Source: Flavobacterium psychrophilum
GTDB taxonomy: Bacteria; Bacteroidota; Bacteroidia; Flavobacteriales; Flavobacteriaceae
Reading direction: 5' to 3'
NCBI GenBank assembly: GCA_022729635.1
Contig: DZAU01000061.1
Coordinates: 1 to 12,332, forward strand
Length of the DNA: 12,332 nucleotides
Shown: one piece after another, positions 6,035-12,198 of the stretch
Position numbering within the stretch: position 1 is the stretch's first letter
Layout of the letters: every line of letters starts with the position of its first letter
The notes under the pieces: model-generated
Seen by the model: the letters and a program-made list of their open reading frames with translations, nothing else
The model's database searches: none
Told to the model about the DNA's origin: nothing
Translations under genes and position numbers: made by a program

Positions 6035-7234
6035 ATGAGTTCAGATTCCAGCAAACGTTATGCACAAAGAGGTGTTTCGGCATCAAAAGAAGATGTACAC
6101 AACGCTATAAAAAACATCGATAAGGGATTATTTCCTCAGGCTTTTTGCAAAATCGTCCCTGATTATTTAACTAATGACGAAGAGTATTGCCTCATTATGC
6201 ACGCCGATGGTGCGGGAACAAAATCGTCTTTGGCCTATATGTATTGGAAAGAAACCGGCGATATTTCGGTTTGGAAAGGCATTGCCCAAGACGCTCTGAT
6301 TATGAATATTGACGATTTATTGTGCGTGGGAGCAACCTCTACTATTTTGCTTTCTTCCACCATCGGAAGAAATAAAAACCTCATTCCTGCCGAAGTAATT
6401 TCGGCAATCATCAACGGAACCGAAGAATTAATCAAGGAACTAAAATCTTTTGGTGTAAGCATACATTCCACTGGTGGCGAAACTGCCGATGTGGGCGATA
6501 TTGTTCGAACAATCATTGTAGATTCAACAGTTACGGCTCGAATGAAACGCTCTAAAGTCATAGATAATGCCAATATTAAAGCTGGAGATGTAATTGTGGG
6601 ATTGGCTTCTTTTGGTCAAGCCACTTACGAAAAAAGCTATAATGGCGGAATGGGAAGCAACGGATTGACTTCGGCACGTCACGATGTTTTTGGGAAATAT
6701 TTGGCGATAAAATACCCTGAAAGTTACGATGCTGCTGTTCCTGAAGATTTGATTTATTCCGGTCAGGTAAAATTGACCGATACTGTCGAAAATTCGCCAA
6801 TCGATGCAGGACAATTAGTGCTTTCGCCAACGCGAACTTATGCGCCAATTATCAAAAAAATATTGGATAAATATTCGTCCAATGAAATTCACGGAATGGT
6901 GCATTGCAGCGGTGGAGCACAAACCAAGATTTTACATTTCCTTGCTGCCGAAAGGCATGGTGTACAAAATCTACATATCATAAAAGATAATTTATTTCCA
7001 GTTCCACCATTGTTCAAGTTGATTCAAGAACAATCGAAAACCGATTGGAAAGAAATGTACCAAGTGTTTAATTGTGGTCATCGAATGGAAGTTTACGTTC
7101 CGGAAACCGTTGCCAAAGATATAATGGCTATTTCAAAATCGTTCAATGTCGATGCTCAAATTGTGGGTAGAGTAGAAGCTTCGGATGCTAAAAAACTGAC
7201 CATTACCAGCGAATACGGAACTTTCGAATATTAG
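6035..7234 (+). CDS. purM: AIR synthase (PurM-like, Bacteroidota form)
   Basis: Predicted phosphoribosylformylglycinamidine cyclo-ligase, the ATP-dependent step that makes aminoimidazole ribotide in purine synthesis. From the ATG at 6035 (MSSDSSKRYAQRG) it has 399 residues; the GTG 25 codons earlier lies upstream of the promoter. Motifs of the AIRS fold appear in order: a DGAGTKSSLAY loop, DALIMNIDDLLCVGA (compare PurM 'DLVRCGAEPLFFLDY'), HSTGGETADVGD, GLASFGQ with MGSNGLTSARHD, SPTRTYAP, HCSGGAQTK and VFNCGHRMEVY. It is diverged from E. coli PurM but shares all the expected loops. From memory, relatives are about 388-395 residues; the segment LAAERHGVQ (about 284-292) may be a short insertion. 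The gene stands alone rather than in a pur operon. 'AIR synthase-related protein' would be the cautious name. Confidence 0.88.
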   Translation: MSSDSSKRYAQRGVSASKEDVHNAIKNIDKGLFPQAFCKIVPDYLTNDEEYCLIMHADGAGTKSSLAYMYWKETGDISVWKGIAQDALIMNIDDLLCVGATSTILLSSTIGRNKNLIPAEVISAIINGTEELIKELKSFGVSIHSTGGETADVGDIVRTIIVDSTVTARMKRSKVIDNANIKAGDVIVGLASFGQATYEKSYNGGMGSNGLTSARHDVFGKYLAIKYPESYDAAVPEDLIYSGQVKLTDTVENSPIDAGQLVLSPTRTYAPIIKKILDKYSSNEIHGMVHCSGGAQTKILHFLAAERHGVQNLHIIKDNLFPVPPLFKLIQEQSKTDWKEMYQVFNCGHRMEVYVPETVAKDIMAISKSFNVDAQIVGRVEASDAKKLTITSEYGTFEY

Positions 7235-7258
7235 AAAAGTGGTAACACTTTTTTTTTT
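7235..7258 (+). terminator. Intrinsic terminator of the PurM-like gene
   Basis: AAAAGTG (7235-7241) pairs with CACTTTT (7246-7252) around GTAA, followed by more T residues. The hairpin starts directly after the TAG stop. Confidence 0.8.
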
Positions 7259-7340
7259 AGCTTTTTCAATGTTGAAGTTTGGTAAGTTGTTGGTCTTTTG
7301 ATTTAAGGAGTTTATTTATGTCTGTATTTATTTGTTGATT

Positions 7341-7640
7341 TTATTTTATAAAGTTTAAAGTGATTAACAAAATGATGATTAAAATTCCAATTAATGAAAG
7401 GACAAACAAGTAGTCAGCAATTGTTTCAAGTCGCTTTTCTTTTTTTAGGTCTGCTGACCTTATCGAGCCAAATGAAAAAATGCAAGAAAAGGTCAGTAAT
7501 GTCGCTATAAGTGATGTCAACTCATCTATGATGTGTATTTCTGTCAAGTTAGCAATGTGCAATGATGTAATAACAAAAAGGCAAAACCCTAATAGGTTTG
7601 CTGAAGTATTTAGAATGTGTTGGGATGTATTGTTTGCCAT
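7341..7640 (-). CDS. Small three-helix membrane protein, function unknown
   Basis: A 99-residue protein with three probable membrane helices: about 14-34 (ANLLGFCLFVITSLHIA), 41-61 (a Ser/Thr/Leu-rich stretch ending IFSFGSI) and 73-97 (ADYLFVLSLIGILIIILLI). A charged loop, RSADLKKEKRLETI, lies between helices 2 and 3 and is probably cytoplasmic. I recall similar short hypothetical membrane proteins in other Bacteroidota but know no function. It starts at the ATG 7638-7640, only about 33 bp from the presumed outer end of an IS3 remnant. Its native promoter may therefore have been displaced. Read outward from the IS end, the best -7-like sequence is a 7-of-8 match, TTTATTTG, at 7681-7688 on the minus strand. 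No full TAnnTTTG box is seen. Confidence 0.75.
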   Translation of the reverse strand: MANNTSQHILNTSANLLGFCLFVITSLHIANLTEIHIIDELTSLIATLLTFSCIFSFGSIRSADLKKEKRLETIADYLFVLSLIGILIIILLITLNFIK

Positions 7641-7672
7641 TTGTTAAAGTTCATTTTTATGAAGTGGGTAAG

Positions 7673-7871
7673 TGGATATGCAAATAAAAACTGCACATAA
7701 AGTTAAGCTACATTTTTGTAATTAATTTGATTGTTAAATTCTTCAATAGTTGCATAATTCAAAGCAGAATGTCTCCGTTTTCTGTTGTACCAAATTTCAA
7801 TGTATTCAAAGATTTCGAGCGTCATTTGTTCTTTAGTAATCAGTTTGTTTCCGTAAATCAATTCCTTTTCA
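7673..7871 (-). mobile_element. Right-end remnant of an IS3-family insertion sequence
   Basis: This stretch holds the 3' end of an IS3-type transposase gene (see the pseudogene entry) plus about 30 bp of downstream DNA. On the plus strand that DNA begins TGGATATGCAAATAAAAACT at 7673, so on the element's own strand it would end in CA, as IS3 ends do. The rest of the element, including orfA, the catalytic Asp residues and the other terminal repeat, is absent. The outer boundary and the terminal-repeat identity are inferred. Confidence 0.6.
7703..7871 (-). pseudogene. C-terminal fragment of IS3-family transposase (OrfB integrase core)
   Basis: On the minus strand the frame ending at TAA (7703-7705) reads EKELIYGNKLITKEQM, then a segment with EYIEIWYNRKRRHSALNY and ATIEEFNNQINYKN, ending NVA. 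The 'IEIWYNRKRRHSALNY' block is a hallmark of the C-terminus of IS3-family (IS150-like) OrfB transposases, just after the catalytic Glu of the DDE core. Only about 55 codons survive of an expected ~280, and there is no usable start, so it is dead. Its first codons overlap, in another frame, the last codons of the carboxypeptidase-regulatory-domain gene (stop 7858-7860), so the deletion or recombination junction is near 7860-7871. Confidence 0.85.
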
Positions 7872-8625
7872 GGATTTTATATTCTTCATAGCAAGAGCTA
7901 ATGGCATCGAGAATTTGCAGATCATTGGCGGTTTTTACAAAGGATTCAGAGTAGTTGCAGCGTTCCAGAATTTCGGCAATTTCCTTTTTGTCAACACCCA
8001 GAAGCACCGCAATAGTTTCACGGTCGTACTTGGTTTCCAGAAGATTTCGAACGGTATCGTCTTTCTTCATTTCTTTCAGCCTTTTGAGTTCGTAGGGCTT
8101 TTTGCCAAAGAAATTATAAAGTGCATCGGCAGGATTAAAGATGGAACCCATCACTTTCCCGAAAGCATTTGGCGAATATTCTCCGGCTTCATAGCCTTCC
8201 GTAAGTCCGGAAATGCTGTAACGATAGTTTTCTTTTACCGGAATCAATTTTGCATCCACTTCGATATAACCAGTTAAATTGTAACGACCAACGACTACTT
8301 CTTCGAGTGCATAAGCTCTTTCGGTAAGTTGGATTTTAGTGGTTTTGTTTTTTATCCAGTCGTTGGTAACTTTTATTCTCAAGGATTGAAAACCAATAAT
8401 GGTAATGTGTAAAGTATCGCTGGGAGATACTTCGATTTCGAAAAATCCTTTTTCATCAGTGGTCGTTCCCCTTACTTTATTGACGTTAATGATGTTTACG
8501 TTTGGTAAAGGAAATTTGGTATTGTCATTAATGATTGTACCGGAAACTTTTTGAACAGTTGTTGTCTCTTGTGCAAATGCAGTTGAGGCAAGAATTAAAA
8601 AAAAGAAAACTACAAAATATTTCAT
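7858..8625 (-). CDS. Secreted protein with N-terminal carboxypeptidase-regulatory-like domain
   Basis: A 255-residue protein with a signal peptide (MKYFVVFFFLILASTAFA, cleavage likely after Ala18). Residues about 27-105 form a carboxypeptidase D regulatory-like beta-sandwich: VSGTI...FPLPNVNI...GTTTDEKGFFEIEV...TLHITIIGF...LTERAYALEEVVV. This is the fold found at the N-terminus of SusC/TonB-dependent receptors, but no receptor barrel follows. The remainder (about 106-255) is largely helical, including KKPYELKRLKEMKKDD and ETIAVLLGVDKKEIAEIL, and is not a domain I know. It is probably periplasmic. The last codons overlap the IS3 remnant, so the final residues (about KRN) may come from the insertion rather than the ancestral protein. 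The length otherwise looks complete. Confidence 0.82.
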   Translation of the reverse strand: MKYFVVFFFLILASTAFAQETTTVQKVSGTIINDNTKFPLPNVNIINVNKVRGTTTDEKGFFEIEVSPSDTLHITIIGFQSLRIKVTNDWIKNKTTKIQLTERAYALEEVVVGRYNLTGYIEVDAKLIPVKENYRYSISGLTEGYEAGEYSPNAFGKVMGSIFNPADALYNFFGKKPYELKRLKEMKKDDTVRNLLETKYDRETIAVLLGVDKKEIAEILERCNYSESFVKTANDLQILDAISSCYEEYKILKRN

Positions 8626-8642
8626 ACACTGTTTTAAGGCTC

Positions 8643-8650
8643 TAAAAGTA
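8643..8650 (-). promoter_or_regulatory. Weak -7-like box of the carboxypeptidase-regulatory-domain gene
   Basis: The minus strand reads TACTTTTA, 7 of 8 positions against TAnnTTTG (last G replaced), 18 nt before the ATG. It is the best candidate in the 143-bp gap. Transcription could also run through from the DEAD-box gene upstream, since no clear terminator separates them. Confidence 0.25.
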
Positions 8651-8733
8651 ATAAAACGGGATTAAATATTTTGTAGTTTCAGTATAATTATAAGAAAATT
8701 AACAAAATGAGGTAATTTTTCAATTCCATAATT

Positions 8734-8766
8734 CCCCTCTCCTTTGGAGAGGGGTTAGGGGTGAGG
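8734..8766. repeat. REP-like palindromic intergenic element
   Basis: CCCCTCTCC (8734-8742) and GGAGAGGGG (8746-8754) form a perfect 9-bp GC-rich stem around TTT, followed by TTAGGGGTGAGG (8755-8766). The G+C content is strikingly higher than the neighbouring DNA. It ends 2 bp before the DEAD-box stop codon, so it lies in that mRNA's 3' end. No T-run follows on the minus strand, so it is not a standard terminator. I recall the same 'GAGAGGGGTTAGGGGTGAGG' string between genes in many flavobacterial genomes. Only one copy is present here. Confidence 0.65.
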
Positions 8767-8768
8767 AT

Positions 8769-10715
8769 TTAACTTCTTCTTGGTCTTCTTTCTCGTGGAG
8801 CATCATTGAATCTTTCGGAACGTCTTACCGGTCTTTCTGATGAACCGCCATCGCGTCTTGGTGCCTCAGAGGATCTTGGAGCTCTGTCAGAGAAACCGCC
8901 AGTTCTTGGAGTTGATGAACTTCTGGATTCGCTTCTTCCGCCAAAACCACCTTCACGCGGAGCTGAACTTCTGTCGCTTCTGAATCCGCCTTCACGTCTT
9001 GGAGCAAAATTGCCTTCTCTTCTTGGTGCTGAGCTTCTTCCGCCAAAACTTCCAGAGCTTCTTCCGTTGTGATCGCGTCTTCCGCCACCGTCGTTTTTAG
9101 AAATTTCTACATTGATTCTGCGTCCTTCAAGGGTTACATTGTTCAATATTTCCATTACTTTATCGGTGTGTTCTGGGTCAGTGTTAAAGAAAGAGAAACC
9201 TTCTTTTACGTCAACTTTGAATACATCGTCACGACCAAGGTCAAGTGTTTCCTTTAAATAATCTTTCAATGACATCCAGTCGAAATTGTCTCTGGAACCA
9301 ATGTTTACAAAGTATCTTGTAGCACCACCATTGTTATTTTCTCTTGAAGCACCATCTCTGTCATCGCGTTCTCTTCTGTCAGAACCTGATGATTGAGAAG
9401 AAAGGTCTCTAGTTTTTTTATAATAATTGATAAAACGGTTAAATTCTACCGAAACCATTTTCTTGATTAATTCCTCTTTCGATAAATCATTCAATACATC
9501 GTTAATTGCCGGAAGATAGTTGTCAATTTCGTGATCTACTTCGGTATCTTTAATTTTGTTGGCAAGGTGCAATAATTGAATTTCGCAGATTTCTATTCCG
9601 GATGGAATTGTTTTTTCTTCAAATTTTTGTTTGATGATTCTTTCGATTGCAGAAATCTTGCGAATTTCACTTTTGGTCACAATAACGATAGAAGTTCCCA
9701 GTTTTCCGGCACGACCAGTACGACCTGAACGGTGATTGTAAGTTTCTATTTCGTCTGGTAATTGATAATTTACCACGTGAGTAATATTGTCAACGTCAAT
9801 TCCACGTGCAGCAACATCAGTAGCTACCAGCATTTGAATTTGTTTTCCTCTAAAAGATTTCATTACGCTGTCACGTTGTGCTTGAGATAAATCTCCGTGC
9901 AAAGCGGCAGCACTGTAACCGTCTTCAATTAATTTTTCGGCAACTGCCTGCGTGTCTCTTTTGGTTCTGCAAAAAACTACCGAGAAGATGTCTGGATTAG
10001 CATCGGCCAATCGTTTCAAGGCTTCATAACGGTCACGAGCATTGACTAAGTAAAATTCGTGTGAAACTGTTGCGGAACCTGAATTTTTAGTTCCAACAGT
10101 TATTTCTAACGGATTGTGCATAAATTGCTTTGCAATTCGAGCCACTTCTGCCGGCATTGTAGCCGAGAATAACCAAGTGCTTTTTTCGTCCGGAGTTGTC
10201 GAAAGGATGTTTACGATATCTTCGTAGAAACCCATGTTCAACATTTCGTCTGCTTCGTCAAGGATACAATAATTGATTTGGGTAATGTTTACCAATCCTC
10301 TGTTAATCATGTCCTGCATTCTACCTGGAGTAGCCACAATAATTTGAGCACCTCTTTTGATGTCTCTGGCTTGTTCTGTAATACTTGCACCACCATAAAC
10401 AGCCACTACATTAATACCTTTTTCGTATTTAGAGTAGTTTTTAATCTCGTTTGTAATCTGCAAACATAGTTCGCGGGTAGGTGATAAAATTAACGCCTGT
10501 GTATTTCTATTGTTAGCATCAATTTTTTGAATGACTGGAAAACCAAAAGCTGCCGTTTTTCCTGTCCCTGTTTGAGCTAGCGCAACTAAATCTGTGTCTT
10601 GTTCCAATAATAGGGGAATCGCTTTCTCTTGTACTTCGGTCGGATTCTCAAATCCTAGATCGATAATCGCACGTTGTAGCGATTCACTCAATCCTAATTG
10701 TTCAAATTTATTCAT
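8769..10715 (-). CDS. deaD: DEAD-box RNA helicase (DeaD/CsdA type) with DbpA domain and RG-rich tail
   Basis: ATP-dependent RNA helicase, probably for ribosome assembly and RNA remodelling, often cold-induced. From the ATG at 10715 it has 648 residues. The eight-residue TTG extension overlaps the -7 box. Motifs in order: Q motif (F4 to Q29), motif I AQTGTGKT (47-54), PTREL (79-83), TPGR (129-132), DEAD (153-156), SAT (184-186), VVFCRTK (246-252), ATDVAARGID (298-307) and HRSGRTGRAG (328-337). Residues about 465-542 are a DbpA-type RNA-binding domain. The tail (543-648) is low complexity, with repeated GGR, APRREG and RSSS units. It is strongly basic and disordered, suited to unspecific RNA binding or condensate formation. 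A REP-like hairpin lies right at the 3' end. Confidence 0.95.
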   Translation of the reverse strand: MNKFEQLGLSESLQRAIIDLGFENPTEVQEKAIPLLLEQDTDLVALAQTGTGKTAAFGFPVIQKIDANNRNTQALILSPTRELCLQITNEIKNYSKYEKGINVVAVYGGASITEQARDIKRGAQIIVATPGRMQDMINRGLVNITQINYCILDEADEMLNMGFYEDIVNILSTTPDEKSTWLFSATMPAEVARIAKQFMHNPLEITVGTKNSGSATVSHEFYLVNARDRYEALKRLADANPDIFSVVFCRTKRDTQAVAEKLIEDGYSAAALHGDLSQAQRDSVMKSFRGKQIQMLVATDVAARGIDVDNITHVVNYQLPDEIETYNHRSGRTGRAGKLGTSIVIVTKSEIRKISAIERIIKQKFEEKTIPSGIEICEIQLLHLANKIKDTEVDHEIDNYLPAINDVLNDLSKEELIKKMVSVEFNRFINYYKKTRDLSSQSSGSDRRERDDRDGASRENNNGGATRYFVNIGSRDNFDWMSLKDYLKETLDLGRDDVFKVDVKEGFSFFNTDPEHTDKVMEILNNVTLEGRRINVEISKNDGGGRRDHNGRSSGSFGGRSSAPRREGNFAPRREGGFRSDRSSAPREGGFGGRSESRSSSTPRTGGFSDRAPRSSEAPRRDGGSSERPVRRSERFNDAPRERRPRRS

Positions 10716-10736
10716 ATATGTTTTTAAAATTTGGTG

Positions 10737-10744
10737 CAAAAGTA
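10737..10744 (-). promoter_or_regulatory. -7 promoter box of the DEAD-box gene
   Basis: The minus strand reads TACTTTTG, a full TAnnTTTG match, 21 bp upstream of the ATG. The TTG that would extend the protein by eight residues is formed by the last bases of this box, so the ATG at 10715 is the likely start. The 71 bp between this box and the upstream rdgB stop hold no evident terminator. Confidence 0.6.
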
Positions 10745-10815
10745 CTGCTAATAAACGACATAATCTAATGCAAAATTTAGATTTAAGATTTTATTGTGCT
10801 TTGAAAATCAATTAG

Positions 10816-11388
10816 TTAGTTTTTTAAGAAGTTGATCAGCTGTTCCGTTGCCTTGCCACGATGGCTTATTGCAGCTTTTTCTTCTAGCGAAAGTTGTGCA
10901 AAAGTTACCTCATAACCTTCGGGTTTAAAGATAGGATCATAGCCAAAACCTTGATTTCCTGTTTTTTCTGAAGTAATTTCACCTCGGGCAATTCCTGTGA
11001 AAAGATGCTGTGTTCCGTTTAAATTTAAGGCGATTACGGTTTTAAATTGTGCATTTCTGTTGGTTTCATTGGATAAAGCATCCAATAATTTAGTCATATT
11101 GTCATCAGAATTACGTTGTTCGCCAGCATATCGCGCCGAGAAAACGCCAGGTTCACCGTTTAAAATTTCCACTTCCAGTCCGGTATCATCGGCAAAACAA
11201 TTATAACCATATTTTTGGGTAATATAATTGGCTTTCATTACGGCATTTTCTTCGATGGTTTCTGCTGTTTCCGGAATTTCCTCAAAACAACCAATGCTTT
11301 CGAGACTTATAATTTCAATTGTTGAAGGAAGCATTTGTTGTACTTCCTTAATTTTATTTTTGTTGTTAGTAGCGAAAACGAGTTGCAT
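10816..11388 (-). CDS. rdgB: RdgB / ITPase-family XTP/dITP pyrophosphatase
   Basis: Hydrolyses non-canonical purine triphosphates (dITP, XTP, ITP) to monophosphates, keeping them out of DNA and RNA. From the ATG at 11388 (MQLVFATNNKNK) it has 190 residues, normal for the family. The longer frame starts at a TTG that overlaps the -7 box. Motifs: FATNNKNKIKE (5-15, phosphate-binding Asn and Lys), FADDTGLEV (65-73, the catalytic/metal acidic pair), GVFSARYAG (81-89), GFGYDPIF (147-154, base pocket) and SHRGKA (175-180). All key residues are present. It lies upstream of the DEAD-box gene on the same strand with a 100-bp gap that contains that gene's own promoter, so they need not form an operon. 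Confidence 0.96.
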   Translation of the reverse strand: MQLVFATNNKNKIKEVQQMLPSTIEIISLESIGCFEEIPETAETIEENAVMKANYITQKYGYNCFADDTGLEVEILNGEPGVFSARYAGEQRNSDDNMTKLLDALSNETNRNAQFKTVIALNLNGTQHLFTGIARGEITSEKTGNQGFGYDPIFKPEGYEVTFAQLSLEEKAAISHRGKATEQLINFLKN

Positions 11389-11412
11389 TTTTTTATTTGG
11401 AATTATGAACAG

Positions 11413-11443
11413 CAAAGATACAAAGTTTAGAAAATGGTTGAAA
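11413..11443 (-). promoter_or_regulatory. Promoter of rdgB
   Basis: The minus strand has TATCTTTG (11413-11420), a full -7 match, and 19 nt further upstream a TTTC (11440-11443) close to the -33 TTTG. The leader to the ATG at 11388 would be about 18 nt. Confidence 0.6.
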
Positions 11444-11635
11444 GAATAATTGGATTTTGAGTTGGGATTATTCAGTATTAATTTTTATTTTGAATTGCTT
11501 TAAAAGTACTATAATTCTTAATTTTTATAAATTTATATCAATATAATGACGATTATTGGTACAAAATATTGGATAAAATGTATTTGTTTTTGTTTTTTTG
11601 ATTATTATTGTATGTTAAACCAAAATAAATAAACA

Positions 11636-12079
11636 ATGAAAAAAATAAGTATATTACTCGTTTCGGCATTAATTTTAGTCACTACTTTTTCTTCATGTAC
11701 TACAGACGACAGTGGTCCGGTAGATATGAATTTAATTAGCGGAAAATGGTTATTCAATAAATCAACAGCAAGTTCAAGCGGAATCACAATTCCTTATCCA
11801 ACTCCCTATTTTAAGAACGAAGACGGATGTGGTAAAGACTTTGTTGAAATTTTTAATGGAGGCACACTAAAAAATGGTGATTTTTCAGCAGGTTGTGTTC
11901 TTACTGAAAAAGATGGAACATGGTCACAAAGCGGGAATACTATAACAATCACTGTTACAGGTTCTAGTTTAAGCGGGACTTTTAATGTTAGCAGTCTTTC
12001 GGCAACCGAATTAATATTAAAAATTGATGGGACTTACGAAGGAAAATCAGGAACTTTTACTTTATATTTTACGAAATAA
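11636..12079 (+). CDS. Lipocalin-like small lipoprotein
   Basis: A 147-residue lipoprotein. Signal MKKISILLVSALILVTTFSSC has the acylated Cys at 21, followed by an acidic linker TTDDSGP (Asp-rich residues after the Cys are common in Bacteroidota surface lipoproteins). The motif LISGKW (33-38) is the N-terminal strand signature of the lipocalin-like domain often found in Bacteroidetes lipoproteins. The rest alternates beta-strand segments such as GTWSQSGNTITITVTG and ATELILKIDG, matching a small beta-barrel, and ends FTLYFTK. Two Cys (about 65 and 82) lie in the mature part, possibly a disulphide. Ligand and role are unknown. The 220-bp gap upstream holds no perfect TAnnTTTG box. The closest sequences, such as TGTATTTG near 11579-11586, miss one position. 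Confidence 0.82.
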   Translation: MKKISILLVSALILVTTFSSCTTDDSGPVDMNLISGKWLFNKSTASSSGITIPYPTPYFKNEDGCGKDFVEIFNGGTLKNGDFSAGCVLTEKDGTWSQSGNTITITVTGSSLSGTFNVSSLSATELILKIDGTYEGKSGTFTLYFTK

Positions 12080-12185
12080 TATATCAATTTCATCTGTTTT
12101 ATTGCGCTTTTAATAATTTAAAAAATGATTGCGTTAATTTGTAGTTAAAGTAGAGGATTTCAAATAGTTAAATGAAATTTATTTG
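12080..12185. other. AT-rich gap after the lipocalin-like gene
   Basis: No gene and no clear terminator for the lipoprotein gene were seen. ATTGCG occurs twice about 27 bp apart. A 6-bp inverted repeat, ATTTCA (12157-12162) and TGAAAT (12173-12178), lies just upstream of the small-RNA promoter box and could be an operator or chance. Confidence 0.4.
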
Positions 12186-12193
12186 TACATTTG
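12186..12193 (+). promoter_or_regulatory. -7 promoter box of the candidate small RNA
   Basis: TACATTTG is a full TAnnTTTG match. Transcription is expected six or seven bases downstream, at about G12199/G12200. That is exactly where the 5' arm of the closing stem of the candidate RNA begins. The nearest -33-like element, TTTC at 12158-12161, has a slightly long 24-nt spacing. Confidence 0.5.
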
Positions 12194-12198
12194 AGTGT

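Noticed and set aside
8806..9088. Two frames of 87-88 residues, one per strand, over the helicase tail
   Set aside because: They are by-products of the repetitive Arg/Gly/Ser codons. The helicase frame explains the region.
11554..11573. TATTGG repeated at 14-bp spacing upstream of the lipocalin-like gene
   Set aside because: It is too short and too likely by chance in AT-rich DNA to report as a site.
11605..11787. 60-residue minus-strand frame across the lipocalin-like gene start
   Set aside because: It is antisense to a clear lipoprotein signal sequence, with no supporting motif.
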